Below, piece after piece: positions 54,680 through 63,018 of a DNA stretch of 64,000 nucleotides; position 1 is the stretch's first letter, and each line of letters begins with the position of its first letter. Source of the DNA: Propionibacteriales bacterium (lineage in GTDB: Bacteria; Actinomycetota; Actinomycetes; Propionibacteriales; Nocardioidaceae); NCBI GenBank assembly GCA_009377795.1, contig WHTJ01000007.1, positions 23,754 to 87,753 on the forward strand, in the 5' to 3' direction. The notes under the pieces were generated by a model. The model made no database searches. It saw only the letters and a list, made by a program, of their open reading frames with translations, and was not told where the DNA came from. The translations under genes and the position numbers were made by a program.

Positions 54680-55870
54680 TCAGTTCGCCGCTGCCAGCTC
54701 GGCCGCACGTCGCGCGGCGCCATCCATGGTGTCTACCCGCTCCACGCCGGAGAGGTTCGCCTCGTCGAGGATCCGGTGGCCCTCGTCGGCGTTGTTGCCG
54801 TCCAGGCGTACGACGAGCGGCTTCGTCACCCGGTCGCCGCGCTCGGCCAGCAGGCGGAACGCCGAGACGATGCCGTTGGCCACCTCGTCGCATGCGGTGA
54901 TCCCGCCGAACACGTTGACGAAAACGGCCTTCACGCCGGCGTCCCCGAGTACGATCTCGAGACCGTTGGCCATCACCTCGGCGGACGCACCGCCGCCGAT
55001 GTCGAGGAAATTGGCCGGCTTCACACCGCCGCCATCACCCGACGACAGGGCGTCACCGGCGTACGCCACCACGTCGAGCGTCGACATGACCAGCCCGGCG
55101 CCGTTGCCGATGATGCCGACGGCGCCGTCCAGCTTGACGTAGTTGAGGTTCTTCTCCTTCGCCGCCGCCTCCAGCGGGTCGTCCGCGGAGCGGTCGGCGT
55201 ACTTCTCGTGCTCGGAGTGCCGGAAGTCGGCGTTCTCGTCGACGCTGACCTTGCCGTCGAGTGCGTCCAGCCTGTTCCCGGATAGCCGCCCCAAGGGGTT
55301 GACCTCGACCAGCGTGGCGTCCTCCCCGACGAAGCAGTTCCACAACTTGCCGACCATGTCGACGGCCTGGTCGGCAAGCTCGGCCGGGAACTTGGCGGCC
55401 GCCACGATCTCGCGGGCCTTGGCCTCGTCCACCCCGGTGACCGGATCGACCGGGACCGTGGCGACCGCGTCGGGATTGGTCCGCGCGACCTCCTCGATCT
55501 CGACGCCGCCCTCGACGCTGGCGATGCAGAGGTACGAACGGTTGGCCCGGTCGACGAGGAACGAGAAGTAGTACTCCTCGGCGATGTCCACGGCCGGCAC
55601 GACCAGCACCCGCCGGACGGTATGACCCTTGATGTCCATGCCGAGGATCTCGGCCGCCTTCGACGCCGCCTCGTCGGGATCGGCGGCAAGCTTGACGCCG
55701 CCGGCCTTGCCTCGGCCGCCGGCCTTCACCTGCGCCTTGACGACCACCCGGCCGCCGAGCGCCTCGGCCGCCGCGCGCGCCTCCTCAGGTGTCTCCGCGA
55801 CCGTACCGGCGGTCAGCGGCACGTTGTGCTTCGCGAAGAGCTCCTTCGCTTGGTACTCCATCAAGTCCAC
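54680..55870 (-). CDS. sucC: Succinyl-CoA ligase, beta subunit
   Basis: The nucleotide-binding ATP-grasp subunit, 396 residues. The opening [39 protein letters not shown] (ATP-grasp loop), [20 protein letters not shown], and the C-terminal [13 protein letters not shown] and [15 protein letters not shown] segments are typical. The start is GTG 55868-55870, three codons before an ATG. The 159 bases upstream carry a family A repeat and the presumed promoter. The small B12 subunit of methylmalonyl-CoA mutase is next upstream on the same strand. Confidence 0.97.
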   Translation of the reverse strand: MDLMEYQAKELFAKHNVPLTAGTVAETPEEARAAAEALGGRVVVKAQVKAGGRGKAGGVKLAADPDEAASKAAEILGMDIKGHTVRRVLVVPAVDIAEEYYFSFLVDRANRSYLCIASVEGGVEIEEVARTNPDAVATVPVDPVTGVDEAKAREIVAAAKFPAELADQAVDMVGKLWNCFVGEDATLVEVNPLGRLSGNRLDALDGKVSVDENADFRHSEHEKYADRSADDPLEAAAKEKNLNYVKLDGAVGIIGNGAGLVMSTLDVVAYAGDALSSGDGGGVKPANFLDIGGGASAEVMANGLEIVLGDAGVKAVFVNVFGGITACDEVANGIVSAFRLLAERGDRVTKPLVVRLDGNNADEGHRILDEANLSGVERVDTMDGAARRAAELAAAN

Positions 55871-55976
55871 GTCTGGGCCCGTCCTTGTCGCCTCGGCCGG
55901 TCGGGTGTCTCTGGGAGCCTAACCAGACCGTGCGGCCGCCGCCTCCTCGGGTACCGACTCTCGGCGCGAAGTCTCT

Positions 55977-56008
55977 CGCGGCGAGATTGCACATCTGGCC
56001 GTCGCTCC
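55977..56008 (+). repeat. One 32-bp unit of dispersed repeat family A
   Basis: CGCGGCGAGATTGCACATCT and the following GGCCGTCGCTCC form one unit aligned with those at 10251 and 24955. A partial inverted core (TCTCGGCGCGAA) lies just before it at 55959-55970. It sits between the B12-binding protein gene and sucC. Confidence 0.7.
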
Positions 56009-56029
56009 CGCGTCCGACGCGGGCGTCGT

Positions 56030-56464
56030 TCAGGCCGGCGCGTCGGCCGGCTCGGCCGCCGAGCCGTCCCCGACGTGCGCCCGGACCCAGTCGACGATCT
56101 CCTGCGTCGTCGCGCCCGGGGTGAACACCGTGGAGACCCCCATCTCGGCCAGTTTCGGGACGTCCGCCTCGGGGATGATGCCGCCTCCGAACACGACGAT
56201 GTCCCGGGCGTCCCGCTCCGCCAGCAGGTCCAGCAGCTTCCGGAACAACGTCATGTGGGCGCCCGACAGGACCGACAGCCCCACGCAGTCGGCGTCCTCC
56301 TGGATAGCGGTCTCGACGATCTGCTCGGGGGTCTGGTGCAGGCCCGTGTAGATGACCTCCATGCCCGCATCGCGGAGCGCGCGCGCGACAACCTTGGCGC
56401 CGCGATCGTGCCCGTCGAGACCCGGCTTGGCGACGACCACTCGGATGGGACTCATCGTGTTCAT
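56030..56464 (-). CDS. Methylmalonyl-CoA mutase, small B12-binding subunit
   Basis: A 144-residue cobalamin-binding domain of the mutase C-terminal type: [20 protein letters not shown] with the DxHxxG motif (base-off His ligand), [20 protein letters not shown], and [18 protein letters not shown]. It stands alone and has the size of the partner required by the stand-alone large subunit at 10300-11886. It is upstream of sucCD on the same strand, so methylmalonyl-CoA, succinyl-CoA and succinate steps are near each other. The ATG at 56462-56464 is used, with ATG 56455 possible. Confidence 0.9.
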   Translation of the reverse strand: MNTMSPIRVVVAKPGLDGHDRGAKVVARALRDAGMEVIYTGLHQTPEQIVETAIQEDADCVGLSVLSGAHMTLFRKLLDLLAERDARDIVVFGGGIIPEADVPKLAEMGVSTVFTPGATTQEIVDWVRAHVGDGSAAEPADAPA

Positions 56465-56556
56465 TCCAACGACCGACCTTTGGCTGCGTACGACCGACCT
56501 TCGGTGTGCCCGCAGCCTAAGCCCCGAGGTGACGATCGGCCACCCGGGTCGGGAGT

Positions 56557-56584
56557 TTGAGTTGTATATTCCCTTTGGTACAGT
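56557..56584 (+). promoter_or_regulatory. Candidate promoter of the M23 peptidase gene
   Basis: TTGAGT (56557-56562) and TACAGT (56579-56584) are 16 bases apart in a locally AT-richer stretch. The transcript would have a leader of about 130 bases containing the inverted repeat at 56650-56669. Confidence 0.5.
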
Positions 56585-56649
56585 TCACCCGGTGATCGGC
56601 CCCCGGTTAAGTTCTGCTCTCCGCGAATTAATCGTCCACACCCGGCACC

Positions 56650-56669
56650 CAACCGTTTCGCAACGGTTG
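56650..56669. promoter_or_regulatory. Short inverted repeat in the M23 peptidase leader
   Basis: CAACCGT (56650-56656) and ACGGTTG (56663-56669) flank TTCGCA. It may be a regulator site or a small RNA hairpin 50 bases before the GTG start. Confidence 0.4.
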
Positions 56670-56719
56670 CGGTTCCGTTATTGTCATCTCCGTTTACGCC
56701 CGCCGATCCGGAGGATTAC

Positions 56720-57628
56720 GTGTCTCAGCATCGCGCTCCCGGGCGCCGCGCTGTGCACAGCCGCCGGAAACGCTCAGCAGTGATCCCGGAGCAGCGGTCT
56801 CCGGCCCCGGAGGAGACCGGCAGTGCCGGCCGGCACTGCGCCGGACGAGACCCGGTGCCCAAGAACCAGGCACGGGCCTTCACCCGCCCGTCCGCATCGC
56901 TGATCGCCGGCATCTCCGCCCTGGTGGTCGCCGCGGCGGGCGCCACGTCGGTGGGTGCCCAGGCCGTCGACGGGAGCCGTGAGTCGTCGCAGGTCGCCAC
57001 CCAGAAGGCCGAAGACAACGGCATGCACGCGGGAACCGACGGGCTCGGGCCGTACCTCACCCGCGACGGCAAGCCGATCCAGGTCAGCCGCGGCAACGGC
57101 CGGGCGGCGCTGAACGAGCTCCGGCAGGCCCGGCTCGAGGCGGCAGCCGAACGGCAGGTCGTCGAGCGGAAGAAGGCGCTCTCCAAGCTCGCCGCCCTGG
57201 CCGAGGAGCGCGCGGACGAGCTGAAGCTCGAGGAGTGGGTGCTCCCGATCTCCGGCTACGACATCACCGCGACGTTCGGCGCCAGCAGCAGCCTGTGGTC
57301 GACCACCCACACCGGCCTCGACTTCGCCGCGACGTACGGCACGCCGGTCGCCTCCGTCGCCACCGGCATCGTGACCGAGGTCGGGTCCGCCGGCGCGTAC
57401 GGCAACCGCGTCATCGTCACCCACGAGGACGGCAGCGAGACCTGGTACTGCCACCTGGACAGCTACACCGTCAGCACCGGTGACCAGGTGAGCCCCGGCA
57501 CCCAGGTGGGTGCGGTGGGCATGTCCGGCAACACCACCGGCCCGCATCTGCACTTCGAGGTGCGGCCGTCGCCCGACGTGCCCGTCGACCCGTACGGCGT
57601 CCTCGCCGAGCACGGCCTGGAGCCCTGA
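56720..57628 (+). CDS. M23-family metallopeptidase (LytM-type), secreted or membrane-anchored
   Basis: A 302-residue cell-wall endopeptidase. A basic, hydrophilic N-terminus is followed by a hydrophobic segment (about residues 60-80, SASLIAGISALVVAAAGATS) that could be an uncleaved anchor or signal. A helical region (RAALNELRQARLEAAAERQV onward) leads to the LytM domain at about 180-295. The zinc and catalytic residues are seen in HTGLDFAATYGTPV (His-x3-Asp) and GPHLHFEVR (HxH). The GTG at 56720 has CGGAGG 7 bases upstream. It should cut peptide cross-links in peptidoglycan. It ends 48 bases from the convergent pcrA gene. Confidence 0.9.
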   Translation: MSQHRAPGRRAVHSRRKRSAVIPEQRSPAPEETGSAGRHCAGRDPVPKNQARAFTRPSASLIAGISALVVAAAGATSVGAQAVDGSRESSQVATQKAEDNGMHAGTDGLGPYLTRDGKPIQVSRGNGRAALNELRQARLEAAAERQVVERKKALSKLAALAEERADELKLEEWVLPISGYDITATFGASSSLWSTTHTGLDFAATYGTPVASVATGIVTEVGSAGAYGNRVIVTHEDGSETWYCHLDSYTVSTGDQVSPGTQVGAVGMSGNTTGPHLHFEVRPSPDVPVDPYGVLAEHGLEP

Positions 57629-57676
57629 CCGGCACTCACGGGCGCCGACGCGCGTCGCGGCCGTCTAAGGCGTGCC

Positions 57677-60079
57677 CTAAAGCTTCTCCAGCGGGGCGAA
57701 CCGCAGCAGCAGCTGCTTGACCCCCTCCGACCCGAAGTCCACCGAGACCTGCGTCCGGTCGCCCTCACCCCGCACCGCGACCACGCTGCCCATCCCGAAG
57801 CTGTCGTGCACCACCCGGTCACCCGGCGACAGCGACGGCATGCTCCGGGCGGCGGTCTTCGTCGTGACCGTCGAGGCACCGGTCCACGTGGTCTTGGGCT
57901 TGCGCCCGGCGGCGTCCGCGGACCGGCTGGACGCCGAGGTGTTCACCCAGCGGGTCTGCGCCGCCTGGGTACGCCGCCAGTCCACCAGGGCTTCCGGGAT
58001 CTCCGCACAGAACCGGGACGCCGGATTGTGCTGCGGAGCCCCCCACGCGGACCGGGCGACGGCCCGCGACACGTACAGCCGCTCGCGGGCCCGGGTGAGG
58101 CCGACGTAGGCCAGCCGGCGTTCCTCCTCCAGCTCCTTGGTGTCCCCCAGCGAGCGCATGTGCGGGAACACGCCGTCCTCCATGCCGGTGAGGAAGACGA
58201 CGGGGAACTCCAGGCCCTTGGCCGTGTGCAGCGTCATCAACGTCACGACGCCGTCGTCGTCACCGGCGTCCGGGATCTCGTCGGAGTCGGCCACCAGCGC
58301 GACCCGCTCCAGGAACTCCGCGAGCGTCGGGCTCTCCGACTCGTCGGCGAACTCCCGGGCCACCGCCACCAGCTCCGCGAGGTTCTCCACCCTGGTCTCG
58401 TCCTGTGGGTCGCTGGAGTTCTCCAGCTCGGCGAGATAGCCGCTGCGGTTCAGCACCTCCTCCAGCACCGTGTCGGCGGGAGCGCCGTCCGCCACGAGGT
58501 CCGACAGGCCGTCGACGAGGGAGACGAAGCCCGCGATGGCGTTCAGCGACCGGGTGGCGATCCCGGTCGCCTCGTCGGCCCTCCGCAGCGCCTCGAAGAA
58601 CGGGATCTTCTCCCGGGCCGCGAGCGCCTCGATGCACGCCTCGGCACGATCGCCGATGCCGCGCTTGGGCACGTTGAGGATCCGGCGCAGGGACACCGTG
58701 TCGGCTGGGTTCGCCAGCAGCCGGAGGTACGCCAGCGCATCGCGCACCTCGCGGCGCTCGTAGAACCGCACGCCGCCGACGACCTTGTACGGAAGACCGA
58801 CCCGGATGAACACCTCCTCGAACACCCGGCTCTGCGCATTCGTCCGGTAGAAGACCGCGACGTCCTTCGGCTTCGCGGCCCCGTCGTCACTGAGCCGGTC
58901 GATCTCCTCGGCCACGAACCGGGCCTCGTCGTGCTCGTGGTCGGCAACGTACCCCGTGATGGGTTCGCCGCTGCCCGCGTCCGACCAAAGGTTCTTCGGC
59001 TTGCGGCCCTCGTTGCGGCCGATCACCGCGTTGGCGGTGTCGAGGATGGTCTGTGTGGAGCGGTAGTTCTGCTCCAGGAGTACGGTCTCGGCGTCCGGAA
59101 AATCCTTCTCGAACTGAAGAATATTGCGGATCGTGGCTCCGCGAAACGCGTAGATCGACTGGTCGGCGTCGCCCACGACCATCAGCTCCGCGGGCTCGGC
59201 GCGGGGCTCGGCACGGGGCTCGTCCGCAGCCGCGCCGTCCGTGCCTACGACGTCGCCGTCGACGGTACGCCGGGCGGCCTGCGGCGCGCACAGCTCGCGG
59301 ACCAGGGCGTACTGCGCGTGGTTGGTGTCTTGGTACTCGTCGACCAGCACGTGGCGGAACCGCCGCCGGTAGGTCTCACGCACCTCCGGAAACGACTGCA
59401 GGAGGTGCACCGTCATCATGATCAGGTCGTCGAAGTCCAGCGCGTTGGCCTCGCGCAGCCGCGCTTGGTAGGCGGCGAAGACCTCCGCGAACGTCTCCTC
59501 GAGGTGGTTCTGGGCCTGCTTGCCGACGTCCTCGTGGTCGCGGAGTTCGTTCTTCTGCTTGGAGATCCAGGCGAGGGCGGCGCGCGGGTTGTAGCGCTTC
59601 GGGTCGAGGTCGAGGTCGCGGCAGACCATGGTGATCAGCCGGCGCTGGTCGGCGTCGTCGTAGATCGAGAACGACGACTTGTAGCCGAACCGCTGGATCT
59701 CGCGGCGCAGGATCCGCACGCACGCGGAGTGGAAGGTCGACACCCACATGGAGGCCGCGAGCCGTGGGCTGGTGAGCTCGCCGACCCGCTCGCGCATCTC
59801 GGCCGCGGCCTTGTTCGTGAACGTGATCGCGAGGATGGAGCCGGGGTGCGCGTCACGGTGCGAAATCAGCCAGCCGATCCGTCGGGTGAGCACTCGGGTC
59901 TTGCCCGATCCGGCGCCGGCGACGACCAGCAGCGGTGTGCCCTCATGCACGACGGCGGCGCGCTGCGCAGGGTTCAGACCGTCGAGGAGGGTCTCCGGGT
60001 CGGCGTACCGCCGGCGCGGGCGCTCCTCCGTGGGTTCGGATGCGGCCGGCGCCTCGGGGATCGGGAACGGAGTACTCAT
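57677..60079 (-). CDS. pcrA: ATP-dependent DNA helicase PcrA/UvrD
   Basis: A superfamily 1A 3'-5' helicase of 800 residues for repair and replication. Motifs in order: Q motif and Walker A (AGAGSGKTRVLTRRI near residue 55), Ia FTNKAAAEMRERV, II VDEYQDTNHAQY, III VVGDADQSIYAFRGA, IV QNYRSTQTIL, V TLHTAKGLEFPVVFLTG, and VI LAYVGLTRARERLY. The C-terminus carries a tudor-like RNA-polymerase-binding domain (DRVVHDSFGMGSVVAV). A low-complexity insert with repeated RAEP between motifs II and III is not usual. Start ATG 60077-60079. Confidence 0.96.
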   Translation of the reverse strand: MSTPFPIPEAPAASEPTEERPRRRYADPETLLDGLNPAQRAAVVHEGTPLLVVAGAGSGKTRVLTRRIGWLISHRDAHPGSILAITFTNKAAAEMRERVGELTSPRLAASMWVSTFHSACVRILRREIQRFGYKSSFSIYDDADQRRLITMVCRDLDLDPKRYNPRAALAWISKQKNELRDHEDVGKQAQNHLEETFAEVFAAYQARLREANALDFDDLIMMTVHLLQSFPEVRETYRRRFRHVLVDEYQDTNHAQYALVRELCAPQAARRTVDGDVVGTDGAAADEPRAEPRAEPAELMVVGDADQSIYAFRGATIRNILQFEKDFPDAETVLLEQNYRSTQTILDTANAVIGRNEGRKPKNLWSDAGSGEPITGYVADHEHDEARFVAEEIDRLSDDGAAKPKDVAVFYRTNAQSRVFEEVFIRVGLPYKVVGGVRFYERREVRDALAYLRLLANPADTVSLRRILNVPKRGIGDRAEACIEALAAREKIPFFEALRRADEATGIATRSLNAIAGFVSLVDGLSDLVADGAPADTVLEEVLNRSGYLAELENSSDPQDETRVENLAELVAVAREFADESESPTLAEFLERVALVADSDEIPDAGDDDGVVTLMTLHTAKGLEFPVVFLTGMEDGVFPHMRSLGDTKELEEERRLAYVGLTRARERLYVSRAVARSAWGAPQHNPASRFCAEIPEALVDWRRTQAAQTRWVNTSASSRSADAAGRKPKTTWTGASTVTTKTAARSMPSLSPGDRVVHDSFGMGSVVAVRGEGDRTQVSVDFGSEGVKQLLLRFAPLEKL

Positions 60080-60193
60080 ATCGCCGACCAGCCTATGCCG
60101 AAGCTACGACCACCCCGCGCAGGCCGCCGTGGCGCGCTGCCGTACGCCGGCATGCATCCGCTGAACGAACGGCCGCCGGTCGGGCCGTCCTGC

Positions 60194-60199
60194 TAACGT
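60194..60199 (+). promoter_or_regulatory. -10 box TAACGT of a probable leaderless promoter
   Basis: TAACGT ends 8 bases before the GTG at 60208, without a Shine-Dalgarno sequence. Confidence 0.5.
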
Positions 60200-60207
60200 C
60201 CGGGGCT

Positions 60208-60933
60208 GTGACGACTCCCGTACCGGACACCCAGGTGGAACGCGTCCTGGTGGTGGCCGCCCATCCGGACGACGTGGACTTCGGCGCCGCGGGCACGGTG
60301 GCGACGTGGACGAAGGCGGGGATCGACGTCTCATACTGCATCGTCACCGACGGCCAGGCCGGCGGCTTCGACCGCAGCGTCTCGCGTGCCGAGATGGTGC
60401 GCATCCGGCGCCGGGAGCAACGCACGGCGGCGGTCGCCGTGGGGGCCGGCGACGTGCGGTTCCTCGGGTACGTCGACGGCGAGCTGGAGGTTTCTCGCGA
60501 GCTGGTCCGGGAGATCAGCCGGATGATCCGCGAGGTCCGCCCGCAGCGGATGCTGATTCCGAGCCCGGAGCGGGACTGGCGGCACATCGCCCGCAGCCAC
60601 CCCGACCACCTCGCGGCCGGCGAGGCCGCGATCCGCGCGATCTATCCGGCGGCCCGCAACCCGTTCTCGTTCCCGGAGCTGGTGGAGGACGGCCTCGAGC
60701 CGTGGAGCGTTCCAGACACCTGGCTGATGGCCCACCGGACCGACAACCATGCCGTGGACATCACCGACGTGTTCGACCAGAAGATGCGGGCGCTGCTGTC
60801 CCATGAGAGCCAGCACACCGAACCCGACGAGCTGGAGCCCCGCCTTCGCCACTGGCTGGCGGCCCGGGCTCAGGAGCACCGCCTCGGCGACGACCGGCTG
60901 GCCGAGACCTTCTTCGTCCTGTCCACCGGCTGA
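60208..60933 (+). CDS. PIG-L family deacetylase
   Basis: A zinc-dependent N-acetyl hydrolase of 241 residues. The signature AHPDDVDFGAAGTVA (about residue 18) carries the His-x-x-Asp-Asp zinc/catalytic set, and HPDHLAAGEAA has the third zinc-binding His. Relatives include MshB and Mca of mycothiol metabolism and GlcNAc-PI deacetylase. The protein is shorter than MshB (about 300 residues) and lacks its extra C-terminal segments, so a specific mycothiol role is not claimed. The GTG at 60208 follows a likely leaderless promoter; an open frame upstream to 59935 overlaps pcrA antisense and is not used. Confidence 0.9.
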   Translation: MTTPVPDTQVERVLVVAAHPDDVDFGAAGTVATWTKAGIDVSYCIVTDGQAGGFDRSVSRAEMVRIRRREQRTAAVAVGAGDVRFLGYVDGELEVSRELVREISRMIREVRPQRMLIPSPERDWRHIARSHPDHLAAGEAAIRAIYPAARNPFSFPELVEDGLEPWSVPDTWLMAHRTDNHAVDITDVFDQKMRALLSHESQHTEPDELEPRLRHWLAARAQEHRLGDDRLAETFFVLSTG

Positions 60934-60984
60934 GGGCGAGCCCGGCGCATCGTTACCGGCCCGGGCGTCGGCATCGGCCACCTG

Positions 60985-61021
60985 ACGACCGTTTCCCGAC
61001 CCGATGCCCGAAGACGGCGCC
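60985..61021. repeat. Dispersed repeat family C, third copy
   Basis: ACGACCGTTTCCCGACCCGA and AGACGGCGCC match the copies at 12316-12403 (the pair CCGT/ACGG is kept in the arms). It lies between the convergent PIG-L and TRAP transporter genes, 48 kb from the other two copies. Confidence 0.65.
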
Positions 61022-61051
61022 AGGGCCAGCGATCGGGCTCGTAGGCCCGGT

Positions 61052-62440
61052 TCACATTTGGTCGGGTAGCCAGGTGACCACGTCGGGGAAGAGGATCAGC
61101 AGCACGATCCCGACCGCGAGCACTCCGACGTAGGGGAGGGATCCGATCAGGACGTCGCGGAGCGGGACCTCGGGGGCGACCCCTTGTACGACGTACAGGT
61201 TGAGGCCGACCGGTGGGGTGATCAGGCCCATCTCCATGTTGAGTGTCATCACTACCCCGAACCAGATCGGGTCGAAGCCGAACTGTGTGACGATGGGGAA
61301 CAGTACGGGCATCGTGACGAGGATGATGGCCACCGGTGGGATGAAGAACCCGAGCACCAGGAACAGCACGTTCATCGCGAAGAACACGATCCACCGGTTG
61401 ACGTCCATCTCGGCGACCGCCTGGGCCAGGTCCTGAGGGATGCCGAGGAAGCTCATGATCTGGCCGAGCACGGCCGAGAACGCCACGATCATCAGGATCA
61501 TGGTGCTGGTGCGCGTGGTCTCCAGGGCGACGTCCAGGAGCTTTCGTACGGTGATCGACCGGTAGAGAACCGCGACCAGTACCACCGCGAGCGCGGCCCC
61601 GACCGCCGCGGCCTCGCTCGGCGTCGCGATCCCGGCGTACAGCGCGACCAGGACCCCGGCCATCAGCAGCACGAACGGGATCACCTTGACCAGCATCGCG
61701 ATCCGGGTACGCCACGCCACGAGCTGGCTGTCGAGCGTCGCGGTCGCCAGCGAGGTTCGGCCACCGGCCGTCCCGCCCACCGACGGCTCACCCGTACCCT
61801 CGGCCGCAGCCGCGGACCCCGCGCCACGGCCGGAACGGTGCAGCGACATCGCGACCGCGATCCATGCGCAGAACAGGACGGTGACCAGGATCCCGGGACC
61901 CACCCCGCCCAGGAACAGCCGCCCGATGGACTGCTCGGTGGCGATGCCGTACAGGATCAGGGTCACGCTCGGCGGGATCAGGATCCCCAGCGTGCCGCCG
62001 GCCACGATCGCACCGGTCGCCACACCATTCGGATACCCCCGCCGCAGCATCTCCGGGATCGCGATCCGCCCGATCGCCGCCGACGTGGCCGGGCTCGACC
62101 CGGTCAGGGCGGCGAACACCGAACACGCGAGCACGGAGCTCATCGCCAGACCGCCGCGCAGCCGGCCCATCCACGCGTTCGCCGCCTCCAGCAGATCAGT
62201 GCTGGCCTTCGACTGGCCGAACACCGCCCCCATCAAGATGAACAGCGGGATCGCCAGCAGCGAGAAGCTGTTCAACGACTCGAACGTCAGGTTCGCGAAG
62301 AACCCGAACTGCGCGGCGTCCAGGAACAGCACGGTCGCGATCAACGCGGTCAGACCCAACGCGAACGCCACCGGCACACCCAACGCCAGCAACGTCAACA
62401 AGACGCCGCCGATGACCGCCGCGATCGTCATGCTGCTCAT
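61052..62440 (-). CDS. TRAP transporter large permease (DctM)
   Basis: A 462-residue membrane protein with about 12 helices, the ion-coupled channel of a tripartite ATP-independent transporter. Typical segments are PLFILMGAVFGQSKASTDLL, TGSSPATSAAIGRIAIPEM, GTLGILIPPSVTLILYGI and LGFFIPPVAIILVTMPVLFP. A hydrophilic loop of about 50 residues near the middle is longer than usual. ATG 62438-62440 overlaps the DctQ stop by ATGA and is preferred over the longer open frame to 62602. The transported substrate (usually a carboxylate-containing solute) is unknown. Confidence 0.93.
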   Translation of the reverse strand: MSSMTIAAVIGGVLLTLLALGVPVAFALGLTALIATVLFLDAAQFGFFANLTFESLNSFSLLAIPLFILMGAVFGQSKASTDLLEAANAWMGRLRGGLAMSSVLACSVFAALTGSSPATSAAIGRIAIPEMLRRGYPNGVATGAIVAGGTLGILIPPSVTLILYGIATEQSIGRLFLGGVGPGILVTVLFCAWIAVAMSLHRSGRGAGSAAAAEGTGEPSVGGTAGGRTSLATATLDSQLVAWRTRIAMLVKVIPFVLLMAGVLVALYAGIATPSEAAAVGAALAVVLVAVLYRSITVRKLLDVALETTRTSTMILMIVAFSAVLGQIMSFLGIPQDLAQAVAEMDVNRWIVFFAMNVLFLVLGFFIPPVAIILVTMPVLFPIVTQFGFDPIWFGVVMTLNMEMGLITPPVGLNLYVVQGVAPEVPLRDVLIGSLPYVGVLAVGIVLLILFPDVVTWLPDQM

Positions 62441-63018
62441 GCGGGTGGGACCTTTCCCTCGGGCTCCTCGTCCGCAACGGCCTCCGGCGACGGCGACCGG
62501 AACCGTCGCCAGGACTGTGCGGTGAACACGAGGAACTGCAACGCCAGGATGAACATGCCGAGCGGGAGGATGAAGTACGGGACCGACAGCGGCGGGTTCC
62601 ACGCCGTCCCCGAACGCTTACCCGACTCCACAGCCTGCCACCACAGGTCGACGCCGAGGACCGCGACCACGGCGACCAGCCCGAACCCCAACAGGTTGGT
62701 CGCGACCCGGATCAGCTGCCGGGTCCGGGGACGCAACCGGCCGACCACCAGGTCGATCCGGACATGGTCACCGTACTTCATCCCGTACGGCGCCCCGACG
62801 AACGAGGCGTACATCAGGAAGTAAATCGACAGCTCGGTCTGCCAGATGGTCGAGGCACCGAAGACGTACCGCAGCGCCACCGCGTAGCAGACCACCAGGG
62901 TCGCGGCGATGATGAGTACGGCGCTGGTGTACCCCGACAGCTCCGCCAGGGCGTCGACGGTCCGCGGGATCGGCGACCTGCGCCGATGCGTCTCCTCGGC
63001 AGGACCGTCCTCAGTCAC
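62437..63018 (-). CDS. TRAP transporter small permease (DctQ)
   Basis: A 193-residue four-helix membrane protein with helices near residues 32-52, 65-82, 105-125 and 145-165. The family features WQTELSIYFLMYASFVGAPYG and HVRIDLVVGRL are present. It overlaps the binding-protein gene by 8 bases upstream and DctM by 4 bases downstream, giving the common P-Q-M order on the minus strand. Confidence 0.9.
   Translation of the reverse strand: MTEDGPAEETHRRRSPIPRTVDALAELSGYTSAVLIIAATLVVCYAVALRYVFGASTIWQTELSIYFLMYASFVGAPYGMKYGDHVRIDLVVGRLRPRTRQLIRVATNLLGFGLVAVVAVLGVDLWWQAVESGKRSGTAWNPPLSVPYFILPLGMFILALQFLVFTAQSWRRFRSPSPEAVADEEPEGKVPPA

Noticed and set aside
56465..56719. A c-di-AMP (ydaO-type) riboswitch before the M23 peptidase, as seen for other actinobacterial wall hydrolases
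   Set aside because: The conserved GGGGAACC-type element and pseudoknot partners are not found in the leader.
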